Source: Kribbella soli (lineage in GTDB: Bacteria > Actinomycetota > Actinomycetes > Propionibacteriales > Kribbellaceae). Taken from it: DNA of 64,000 bases. Both the position numbers and the translations under genes were made by a program. Shown in pieces: positions 15,899-22,647 of the stretch (its first letter is position 1; every line of letters starts with the position of its first letter). Location: NCBI RefSeq assembly GCF_004331345.1, contig NZ_SJJZ01000006.1, forward strand, positions 1 to 64,000, given 5' to 3'. The notes beneath the pieces are model-generated. The model ran no database searches. It worked only from the letters and a program-made list of their open reading frames with translations, and was not told the origin of the DNA.

Positions 15899-17800
15899 CT
15901 AGCCGGCCGCCGGGCCACGATCGCTGGACCGTTGGGCCGGCGATTGCAAGGGGAAGTAGACGGTGTAGGGCTCGTCGCGGACTTCGGCGAGCGGGACGAA
16001 TCGGATGCCTGTGGGCTGACCGACGGTTCGGTACGTCCCCGTCCGCCACCAACTGTGGTGCCGTTCCTGGTCGGCTGTGAGGAAACTCGTCGGCTCGTCC
16101 GGTTCGCCGTACAGGATGGACTCTTGACTCGTGAGACCGGCCAGGACCACTGGACCGTCGAGCACCGCGACCGTGCCAGGTTGATCCGGCAACGGCAGTG
16201 TGCTCAGCCCTGACGGCACGGTCAGCCGGATGTGCTGGCTGCTCCAGACCTGTGAGGCGACGATCCAGCCGTTGTCCACAGTCACCGTCGCCGACTTGCC
16301 GTCGATCTCGAGCATCGGTGCACCGGCTACCCAGGATGGAACCCGAAGCCTGATCTCGAACCTCGACGGTCGATCGCAGTGCACGTCGAGAACGTAGACG
16401 CGCTGGTTCGGCCTCCGCGGCGGTAGCGGTCGGGACAGCAATTCCTGGATTCCGGCGGCACCGTGGAAGGTCTGTCGTTGCCCGAGGACGACCCCTTCCT
16501 CGGGGTCGGCTCCGATGCTGAGCTGCACACGTCCGCCGAACAGATCGGGCCAGGTCGTGACCGAGTTCAGGTACTGACTGATCGAGATCCCGGCGCCGTC
16601 GACATACAGCGCGGCCTCGTCGATCGAGGCGTGTGCCTGGAGCAACGTTCCGTGGCAGCACCAGAAGTCCTCGGTCGGCCGGCCCCACTGCTTGCGGCTT
16701 CCGGCTGCCAACGGCAAGAAGTACGCCGGCATGCCGGTATCCGGGTGCTGCTGCGCCCAGATGCCGTTGACCAGGTTACGTTCCCAGTAGTCGGCGTACC
16801 GGTGGTCGCCGGTCCAACGGAACAAGACGTCGGCGAGCCGCATCATGTTGTAGACAAGGCAATGCTCCTGCACCGCATGGAGACGCGCGGACTGTTCACC
16901 GGGCGGCTGCCAGACCTCGCCGCAACTGCTCCCGCCCGTGCAGTAGGTTCCACGCGCCTCCACGGCAGCGTCCCAGAAGGCTTCGACGATGTCGCGCCAG
17001 CGCTGCACGCCAGTGACCTCCCAAGCCCGCGCGGCGCCCAAGATCTCCGCGATCTGGGTGTTCGCATGCTTGTTGGTCAGCACATCGACGCCGGCGAGCA
17101 GCGGCTCGAAGAACCGCGGTCGGTCGTACCGGTCGACGAGATCGGCGGCGCGCTGGTCACCGGTGAACGCGAGAAGGTCCGCCCAGACCTCGAGCATCCC
17201 GCCCGTCTCCTGGTCCAGTACGTCGTCCAGCTGCTCACGCGACAGCTGCCCACTCCAGTCGTGGAACCACTCAGCGAAGGCCGAAGCCACGCTGAGGGCC
17301 TCTGCGTTGCCGGCGATCCGGTACTGATCGAGCAATCCCATCAGCGTCTTGTGGACGACGTACTGCGGTGCCCACACCGGCTTGCCCGCGACCAGCCGTT
17401 CGAAGTACGCCGGTGGGATGGACGCCGCCCATCGGCCGCCGTTGGCGCGCTGGCACGCGGCGAGCTCGGCGACGATCATGGAGGCTCGAGCGGCCACTTC
17501 AGGGTCCTGGCGGCCGATCCGAGCCGCTGCGGCCAGCCAATGTCCGAGGATGTGGCCACGCAGCTCGCAGGTGATCGACTCCCAGCCCCAGTGCCAGTCC
17601 TCCGGTCCGTCGGTGACTGCGGCGCCAACCGTCGTACCCCACGACCCGGAGTAGCTCCACAAGCCGGCCTCCGCACGGTACGGCCGCAGCAGGCCGTCGG
17701 CGCCGAGACTCCGCAGGTAGCGCGCGTTCAGCCGCCACCGGTCCTTGGCCGGTCCGTCCGTCAGCGTCGTCTGCCCGCCCGACCCGACGACCGTCCGCAG
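15899..17800 (-). CDS. GH127-family glycosidase (beta-L-arabinofuranosidase-like), start codon unresolved
   Basis: The frame encodes a GH127 (DUF1680) protein. Recognisable pieces are KDRWRLNARYLRSL with RPYRAEAGLW at the N-terminus, HWGWESITCELRGHILGHWL, YCTGGSSCGEVW (catalytic Glu and zinc Cys), DFWCCHGTLLQAHASIDEAA (the conserved Cys pair, one being the nucleophile) and a C-terminal beta domain. No signal peptide is seen, so it probably acts on imported oligosaccharides. The first standard start codon is TTG at 17662, which would cut off conserved residues. Upstream to the stop at 17870-17872 there is no in-frame ATG, GTG or TTG. The coordinate uses CTG at 17800 as a placeholder; a frameshift or a rare start is possible. 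Confidence 0.8.
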   Translation of the reverse strand: MRTVVGSGGQTTLTDGPAKDRWRLNARYLRSLGADGLLRPYRAEAGLWSYSGSWGTTVGAAVTDGPEDWHWGWESITCELRGHILGHWLAAAARIGRQDPEVAARASMIVAELAACQRANGGRWAASIPPAYFERLVAGKPVWAPQYVVHKTLMGLLDQYRIAGNAEALSVASAFAEWFHDWSGQLSREQLDDVLDQETGGMLEVWADLLAFTGDQRAADLVDRYDRPRFFEPLLAGVDVLTNKHANTQIAEILGAARAWEVTGVQRWRDIVEAFWDAAVEARGTYCTGGSSCGEVWQPPGEQSARLHAVQEHCLVYNMMRLADVLFRWTGDHRYADYWERNLVNGIWAQQHPDTGMPAYFLPLAAGSRKQWGRPTEDFWCCHGTLLQAHASIDEAALYVDGAGISISQYLNSVTTWPDLFGGRVQLSIGADPEEGVVLGQRQTFHGAAGIQELLSRPLPPRRPNQRVYVLDVHCDRPSRFEIRLRVPSWVAGAPMLEIDGKSATVTVDNGWIVASQVWSSQHIRLTVPSGLSTLPLPDQPGTVAVLDGPVVLAGLTSQESILYGEPDEPTSFLTADQERHHSWWRTGTYRTVGQPTGIRFVPLAEVRDEPYTVYFPLQSPAQRSSDRGPAAG

Positions 17801-17811
17801 CGGTCGCGCCG

Positions 17812-17904
17812 CAGATAGATGGGATCTTTCTTGATCATCGATGCCGTTCAGTATGGATGACCTCCGCGCCTAGCGCTACGATCCCGGACAATCATGGGAT
17901 AAAT
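17812..17904 (-). promoter_or_regulatory. Promoter/operator block of GH127 gene, copy A of a 93-bp duplicated element
   Basis: Read on the minus strand this block aligns without gaps to 38648-38740, with about 74 of 93 positions identical by hand count. Fully shared parts are CCGGGATCGTAGCGCTA (17887-17871), CCATACTGAACG and a 21-bp block from AAGAAAGATCCC to CTATCTG (17832-17812). TAGCGCTA is a palindrome of the type bound by LacI-family repressors, and CATACT fits a -10 hexamer with a start near 17843. It also contains GGGATTTATCCC, a perfect 12-bp palindrome that the other copy lacks. Confidence 0.7.
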
Positions 17905-17931
17905 CCCCATCGCAACGGGGGTGGTGACACA

Positions 17932-18876
17932 TCAGCTGATCGCGGCGGGTGGGACGGCTACGACCTTGCCGTGGATCTGTCCCGCGTCGGCCTGCTGATG
18001 GATCGCTGGCAGCTCACTCAGTGGCACGCGCCGGGCGATCTCGACATGGAGGTCACCGCTGTCGATGAGGGCGACGAGGTGCGAGAGCACGTCCGCGTCA
18101 GGGTGGACGAAGATCGTGACCGCGCGTACGTTTCGCTCCTCGTCGCCGGGCGTCGTCACGGTCGGTGTCGTGGAGACGACCACGCCGCCGTCACGGACCC
18201 GTGCAACCAGGGCGGTGAACCCGTCGGGGGTGATCGGGGCCAGGTTGAGCAGCACATCGACGGACTCGGTGACCGCGTCGAGCACGGAGGTCTCCGTGTG
18301 GTCGATGATCTCGTCCGCACCGGCCGTCTTGACGATGTCGCGGCTGCGAGGGCTCGCTGTGGCGATGACGTACGCACCCGCGCGCTTCGCGAGCTGTACG
18401 GCGTACCCGCCGACCGGACCGCCGGCACCGTTGATCAGCACCCGCTGACCAGCCTTGAGCTCGCCGGCCTCGAAGAGCGCCTGCGACGCGGTGAGCCCGA
18501 CCGACGGCAACCCGGCAGCATCGGCGAGCGGGATGCGCACCGGAGCCTTCACCAGCGCGCTCGCCGGCGCGACGACGTACTGCGCTGCCGAACCGTCAGC
18601 GTTCATCGGGATGAATCCGACGACGTTCTGGCCGACGGTGAGGCCATCCACGCCGTCGCCGAGCGCGTCGATCGTGCCGGAGACGTCGTACCCCGGAACG
18701 TGCGGCAGCGTCACCGGGATCGGCAGGAAGCCGCCGCGGATGCCGCCGTCGGCCGGGTTGAACGCCGCCCCGGCGACCTGGATGCGCACCTCACCCGCGC
18801 CGGGGACCGGCTGGTCGGCATCTTCGTAGCGCAGAACCTCCGCACCGCCCGTCGCGTGGAACCGAACTGCCTTCAT
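17932..18876 (-). CDS. Zinc-free NADP-dependent alcohol dehydrogenase/quinone oxidoreductase (MDR family)
   Basis: This 314-residue medium-chain oxidoreductase has the GroES-like half (DQPVPGAGEVRIQVAGAAFN, LPHVPGYDVSGTIDALGDGV) and the nucleotide-binding half (GQRVLINGAGGPVGGYAVQL). It lacks the catalytic zinc ligands of true alcohol dehydrogenases, so it belongs with quinone or enone reductases. RBS GGGGTAG precedes ATG 18876. It is divergent from a MarR gene with three operator copies between them, and such pairs usually respond to quinones, phenolics or hypochlorite. Confidence 0.9.
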   Translation of the reverse strand: MKAVRFHATGGAEVLRYEDADQPVPGAGEVRIQVAGAAFNPADGGIRGGFLPIPVTLPHVPGYDVSGTIDALGDGVDGLTVGQNVVGFIPMNADGSAAQYVVAPASALVKAPVRIPLADAAGLPSVGLTASQALFEAGELKAGQRVLINGAGGPVGGYAVQLAKRAGAYVIATASPRSRDIVKTAGADEIIDHTETSVLDAVTESVDVLLNLAPITPDGFTALVARVRDGGVVVSTTPTVTTPGDEERNVRAVTIFVHPDADVLSHLVALIDSGDLHVEIARRVPLSELPAIHQQADAGQIHGKVVAVPPAAIS

Positions 18877-18898
18877 GATTTCTACCCCTTCGGTGATG

Positions 18899-18974
18899 TG
18901 CTTCGGATTCGAAGCAACTGAGCATCACCGTAGCAATGCTTCGAACTCAAAGCAAGTGCTTCGAGTTAGAAGCA
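18899..18974. promoter_or_regulatory. Three MarR-type operator boxes (TGCTTC-N6-GAAGCA)
   Basis: Three 18-bp boxes occur at 18899-18916, 18937-18954 and 18957-18974. Each begins TGCTTC and ends (G/A)AAGCA, with a central A/T-rich hexamer. The first and third have perfect arms. Spacing is 38 bp from the first to the second and 20 bp from the second to the third, so the last two can be bound side by side near the MarR start and the first near the oxidoreductase start. Confidence 0.85.
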
Positions 18975-18990
18975 CTGATAGGCTCGGCCC

Positions 18991-19503
18991 ATGACCTCGT
19001 CGCCGCCTCCTCTGGATGCCACGCAGCTGGGCGCGTACTTCGCTCTCATCGAGGCGAGCAGCCTGCTGAAGCACGCGGTCGAGCAGCAGCTGCGGGACGC
19101 AGGGGATCTCAGCTACGTGCAGTTCCAGCTCCTGGCCACCCTCGGCGACTCCCCGACGGGCAGCCGGCGGATGACCGATCTGGCCGACGGCGTCGTCTAC
19201 AGCCGCAGCGGACTCACCTACCAGGCCCAGACGCTGGAGAAGCGGGGCCTCGTGACCCGGACACCGTCCTCCGATGACGAGCGCAGCATCACCGTCACCA
19301 TCAGCGACGAGGGACGTGCCGTGCTCGCGGGAGTCTTCCCTGGACACATCGCTGTCCTCGACGATCTGCTGTTCGCCCCACTGTCCCGCTCCGACATCGA
19401 GACACTCGCCGACGTCCTCGCCCGTGCACGAGACCACATGCGTCAGACGCCGCCGCGGTCGGCGGAACCACGGCGGCGCAAGAAGACGGCCGATCCTAGC
19501 TAA
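18991..19503 (+). CDS. MarR-family transcriptional regulator
   Basis: This 170-residue winged-helix regulator has the DNA-binding helices around RRMTDLADGVVYSRSGLTYQ and the wing TRTPSSDDERSITVTISDEG, which includes the conserved DxR of the MarR wing. The C-terminal tail is basic (RRRKK). No Shine-Dalgarno is visible, and TAGGCT about 10 nt before ATG could serve a leaderless transcript. It should repress the divergent oxidoreductase and itself through the three adjacent boxes. Its stop overlaps the stop of the convergent membrane-protein gene by 8 bp. Confidence 0.92.
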   Translation: MTSSPPPLDATQLGAYFALIEASSLLKHAVEQQLRDAGDLSYVQFQLLATLGDSPTGSRRMTDLADGVVYSRSGLTYQAQTLEKRGLVTRTPSSDDERSITVTISDEGRAVLAGVFPGHIAVLDDLLFAPLSRSDIETLADVLARARDHMRQTPPRSAEPRRRKKTADPS

Positions 19504-20239
19504 GTTCTGAGCGGGCCAGCCGGAGGAAGGCTTTGAGGCCGGCTATGACTTCCTGGTTGTCGGTGAGGCGGGTCAGAGAGTGTTCGAACTGGCGGGCGTG
19601 GGCGTCCACCTTGGCGTGCAGGGCTCTGTCTCGGGCCGTGGCGTTGGCCTCGGCGGTGGCCAGCCTTTGCTCCAGGTGAGCGAGACGGATGTTCTGATCG
19701 TTTGATTCGTCGTGCAAGGTCTCGAGGCCGGCCTTCAGGGTGTCCAGGCGGCGGAGGGTCTCGATCAGGTCGTCGCGGGGGTGCTTGACGCCTTGCAGCA
19801 TCGTGGTCATCCGGTCGCGCAGGTAGCTGAAGTACGCGCCGGCCGGGCGGAAGAACGTGCTGATCAAGTAGAGACCGGCCAGGTAGTAGCCGATCGCGCC
19901 GTCGGACAGATAGGTGATCAGGGCAACGAGTGCCGCGGACGCCAGATGGGAGCCGACCGCGAACCAGCGCATGCGGGAGGCAATGCGTCGCGCCTCCGGC
20001 TCCCGCTCGGCCGGTACGTCGATGCCACGGTCACGGCTCGTCCGGATCTCATGAATCAGCGCATACGCTTGAAGGTAGAGGTTCCACGGCACAGTCAGCA
20101 GCAGAATCAACCAGAGCAGGCACAGTACGCCGAGGAACAACGACAGGATCTCCTGGAGCGGTACGTCGGCGATCGCGACCAGCACGATGGCGACAATCGT
20201 GACGACCACAGCCCCGCAGAACACCCAGATCTTCGACAT
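19496..20239 (-). CDS. Four-helix membrane protein with C-terminal coiled coil, unknown function
   Basis: I do not recognise a named family. From ATG 20239 the protein has 247 residues with hydrophobic segments near residues 5-26, 32-57, 96-112 and 115-132. A charged helical region from about residue 145 to 230 follows, with leucine heptads (LETLHDESNDQNIRLAHLEQ and RLATAEANA). GTG at 20263 would add eight residues and cannot be excluded. The layout suggests a membrane anchor with a cytoplasmic coiled coil for oligomerisation. It overlaps the MarR gene tail to tail and is divergent from a GAF-ANTAR gene. Confidence 0.7.
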   Translation of the reverse strand: MSKIWVFCGAVVVTIVAIVLVAIADVPLQEILSLFLGVLCLLWLILLLTVPWNLYLQAYALIHEIRTSRDRGIDVPAEREPEARRIASRMRWFAVGSHLASAALVALITYLSDGAIGYYLAGLYLISTFFRPAGAYFSYLRDRMTTMLQGVKHPRDDLIETLRRLDTLKAGLETLHDESNDQNIRLAHLEQRLATAEANATARDRALHAKVDAHARQFEHSLTRLTDNQEVIAGLKAFLRLARSELS

Positions 20240-20345
20240 ACCCAGCAGACTGCCCGCCCCCACCGCCCCTGGAATCAGTACACCTACTCAGCCAGGACAC
20301 CCGAGCATCTTGGGCTCGCGTGCCAGTGCGTTGCATGATGGGCTG

Positions 20346-21092
20346 GTGACGGATACCAGTCGGCGAATCACGCGCCCCGAGAGGCCATGTGTAGTGCCTC
20401 CGGTGCAGACAGATCTTCGACGGGCCGCTGAGGACTTCTCCCGGCTGGCTCTGGAGATGCACGATGCGGAGAGCATGAACGAGACCGTCCAGGCAGTGGT
20501 CGAGTTCGCGTTGCAAGCGCTGCACTGCGACTACGCCGGCGTCGCGCTGCACACCGCCGGCGGTCGCCCGGAAGTACCGGCGGTCACCGACCCGACGGTC
20601 GCCGAGATCTACCAGTTCCAGATGGCTGGACCGGCCGGGCCGTTGGTTCAGTGCATGCACGACCGCACGACTGTCTCGGTGCCTGATCTCGTCCAAGAGA
20701 CACGGTGGCCGGAGTGGACCAAGAAGGTCCTCGAGCTCGGGGTCCGTAGCGTTCTCGACGTACCGCTGTGGACAAACTCCGGTACGGTCGGTGTTCTGGG
20801 CCTCTACAGTGCGCAACCGAACGCCTTCGGGCCGGACGAAGAAGCCATCGCCTACATCCTCGCCCGGCACGCCGCGATTGCGGTCGCGACGGCACGGCGC
20901 GAGGCGAATCTGAGAGTGGCGGTCGACGCCCGGAAGCTTGTCGGCCAGGCGATGGGCATCCTGATGGAGCGCTACAACCTGACCAGCGACCAGGCCTTCC
21001 AGGTGCTGAGGCGCTACTCGCAGGACACCAACACGAAGCTCCGCGAGGTCGCCCAGCAACTGATCGACAGCCGCCGCCTCCCCAACACCTGA
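20346..21092 (+). CDS. GAF-ANTAR transcription antitermination regulator
   Basis: This 248-residue protein has a GAF sensor domain (about residues 35-180, with VVEFALQALHCDYAGVAL and GVRSVLDVPLW) and a C-terminal ANTAR RNA-binding domain (VDARKLVGQAMGILMERYNL, then DQAFQVLRRYSQDTNTKLRE). ANTAR proteins bind paired hexaloop hairpins in nascent RNA and prevent termination. Start GTG 20346 is uncertain; GTG 20394 has a better ribosome site (GAGAGG). The C-terminus is almost the same as in the protein at 30352-31119, so they are paralogs. The GAF ligand is unknown. Confidence 0.88.
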   Translation: MTDTSRRITRPERPCVVPPVQTDLRRAAEDFSRLALEMHDAESMNETVQAVVEFALQALHCDYAGVALHTAGGRPEVPAVTDPTVAEIYQFQMAGPAGPLVQCMHDRTTVSVPDLVQETRWPEWTKKVLELGVRSVLDVPLWTNSGTVGVLGLYSAQPNAFGPDEEAIAYILARHAAIAVATARREANLRVAVDARKLVGQAMGILMERYNLTSDQAFQVLRRYSQDTNTKLREVAQQLIDSRRLPNT

Positions 21093-21124
21093 CGGCCACT
21101 GTCACTGCTGGATTCGCAGCGCGA

Positions 21125-21862
21125 TCAGGCGACCGGTACGTCGGTTACGACGGCATAGTGATCCGACGGCGGGCGGCCGTGGTCCTCGTCGAATCCGGCG
21201 AGGCGCGAGTCCGTCGCGACCAGACCGTCGTTGGCCAGGATGTAGTCGATCCGATGGTCCTCGAGCCATTCGCCGTTCCCCAGATAGGGATTGCACGAGC
21301 TGTAGGTGACGCCGTCGTACACCTGGCGTTGCCAGCAGTCGTCGAGCACGGCGAGCAGCGGCTCGAGCTCGGGGCAGTCGGGTGGCGCGTTCAAGTCACC
21401 GGCAACAACCACGTCGTCACCGCGTGCTCTGAGCTCGGACACGAGCGACGCCAGCGAACTCGCCTGCTCGAAGCGTTCCCGCTGATGGTTCTCCTCCCAG
21501 TCCAGGCAGCTGGTGATGAAGTGCAGGCCGGCCTCGCCCAGCCGGATCTCCGCGCGGAGCGCGACGGTGCCGGTCGACAACGTGTGCTGCTCGACCGCCC
21601 GCAGTGGAAAGCGGCTCAGGATGCCCAGGCCGAGACGTACGTCGGGATCCGGGTCGCGCGGCATCCGCGACGGCGCGAACACCGCGGACATCCCCAGCTC
21701 GAACCCGAGCTGATCGGCCTGCAACTGTCCGTTACCTCGCCAGGTTTCCTGCAGGGCAAGGAAATCGGGTCGTTGCGCCCGCACCGTTTCGGCGATCGCC
21801 CGCTGCCGCCGCGGCCAGCGGTCACCGAACCGTCCCCACACGTTCCACGTCATGAACCTCAC
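21125..21862 (-). CDS. Endonuclease/exonuclease/phosphatase-family protein
   Basis: GTG at 21862 gives 245 residues starting VRFMTWNVWGRFGDRWPRR, where the Asn of MTWNV is the metal ligand. The protein also has DFLALQETW (catalytic Glu), DDVVVAGDLNAPPD (Asp and Asn) and PPSDHYAVVTDV (His), so the DNase I-like active site is complete. An AAGG ribosome site is upstream, and the longer frame to 22279 crosses low-complexity sequence. It differs from the EEP protein at 12358 in length and sequence. No signal peptide is seen. The substrate could be DNA, RNA or a phospholipid. Confidence 0.85.
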   Translation of the reverse strand: MRFMTWNVWGRFGDRWPRRQRAIAETVRAQRPDFLALQETWRGNGQLQADQLGFELGMSAVFAPSRMPRDPDPDVRLGLGILSRFPLRAVEQHTLSTGTVALRAEIRLGEAGLHFITSCLDWEENHQRERFEQASSLASLVSELRARGDDVVVAGDLNAPPDCPELEPLLAVLDDCWQRQVYDGVTYSSCNPYLGNGEWLEDHRIDYILANDGLVATDSRLAGFDEDHGRPPSDHYAVVTDVPVA

Positions 21863-22018
21863 TGCGCTTTCACCTTCCTCGTATCGCGCCGTACCGGTAC
21901 CCGCAACGGCCCGAGGACACGCCGGTGAGCCTGCTGCTGCGGATCGCTCCGCCGGGCACGCATGTACGACGCGGCGGCGGGCACCGGTGCGTGAGCACGT
22001 TCGTTTGAGGAGGCAGAC

Positions 22019-22186
22019 ATGACTACGGCTCCCACACCGCAAGCCCCGGTCCCCCCGATCCTCGACCCGGAGGACCCGAACCGCCCGGGTGGCGGCACAA
22101 CGGACGATCCCGATCTCACGCCGTACCCGGAACCCGAGCCCGAACCGGACGAGGACCCGGACGAGCAACTCCCCCGCACCACCTGA
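22019..22186 (+). CDS. Small acidic proline-rich protein (55 residues), unknown function
   Basis: A strong GAGGAGG ribosome site 7 nt before ATG 22019 and a high-GC third codon position support translation. The 55-residue product begins MTTAPTPQAPVPPILDPEDP and continues with a YPEPEPEPDEDPDEQ stretch, rich in Pro, Asp and Glu, without a hydrophobic segment. It is probably unfolded and cytoplasmic. It lies between two minus-strand genes, on the opposite strand to both, 7 bp before the end of the topoisomerase remnant. Function is unknown. Confidence 0.55.
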   Translation: MTTAPTPQAPVPPILDPEDPNRPGGGTTDDPDLTPYPEPEPEPDEDPDEQLPRTT

Positions 22187-22193
22187 CCCGCGA

Positions 22194-22647
22194 CTACTCC
22201 TGCCTACCCTTCGCGCGGAAGTCGAACACCAGCTTCCCGTGGCTGACCCGTACGTCGTCACGCAGCAACGTGGCCGCACCCCGGCTGCCGCCGCTCCAGG
22301 CGGCGCGCAGACAGATCCTCGTCCACCGCCTCCCGGAACGCGGGCAGCTTGCGGGCCAACTGCCGTACGCGATCGTGCTTGTCCGCGTCCTGCGCCGACC
22401 GCCAGTCGTCGTGGTAGAGATACTGCCGGCGCCCGGCCTCATCGGTCCCGACCGCCTGGATGTGCCCGTTCGGGAACGGACAGATCCACACCTCCTCCCA
22501 GGCCGGCGGGATCGCCAGCGTCCGGATTCGCTCCACCACGTCCGTGTCGTCGATGACGTTGCCCTCGGCATCCAGGTAACTGAACCCGCGTCCTCGCCGG
22601 ACGCGGGTGAACCCGGCCTGCTCCGGATGACTACGCCGCAGTCGCAT
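22194..22647 (-). pseudogene. Truncated DNA topoisomerase IB remnant
   Basis: ATG at 22647 opens a frame that encodes the poxvirus-type topoisomerase IB N-domain: GFTRVRRGRGFSYLDAEGNV, then IPPAWEEVWICPFPNGHIQA, GRRQYLYHDDWR and KHDRVRQLARKLPAFR (about 115 residues). Near 22275 it loses the reading frame. A second frame supplies LLRDDVRVSHGKLVFDFRAK and then stops at 22194. The stretch between these parts and the whole catalytic domain, with the Arg/Lys/Tyr residues, are missing. It is therefore a decayed gene. Its first 17 bases overlap the end of the GH13 gene. Confidence 0.75.

Noticed and set aside
17761..17838. 25-codon frame from ATG 17838 upstream of the GH127 gene as a leader peptide
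   Set aside because: It has no ribosome site and its first codons coincide with the conserved regulatory block, which in the second copy is not coding.
21924..22007. 28-codon frame from GTG 21924 upstream of the small acidic protein
   Set aside because: It is very short, with no good ribosome site and no composition bias to support it.
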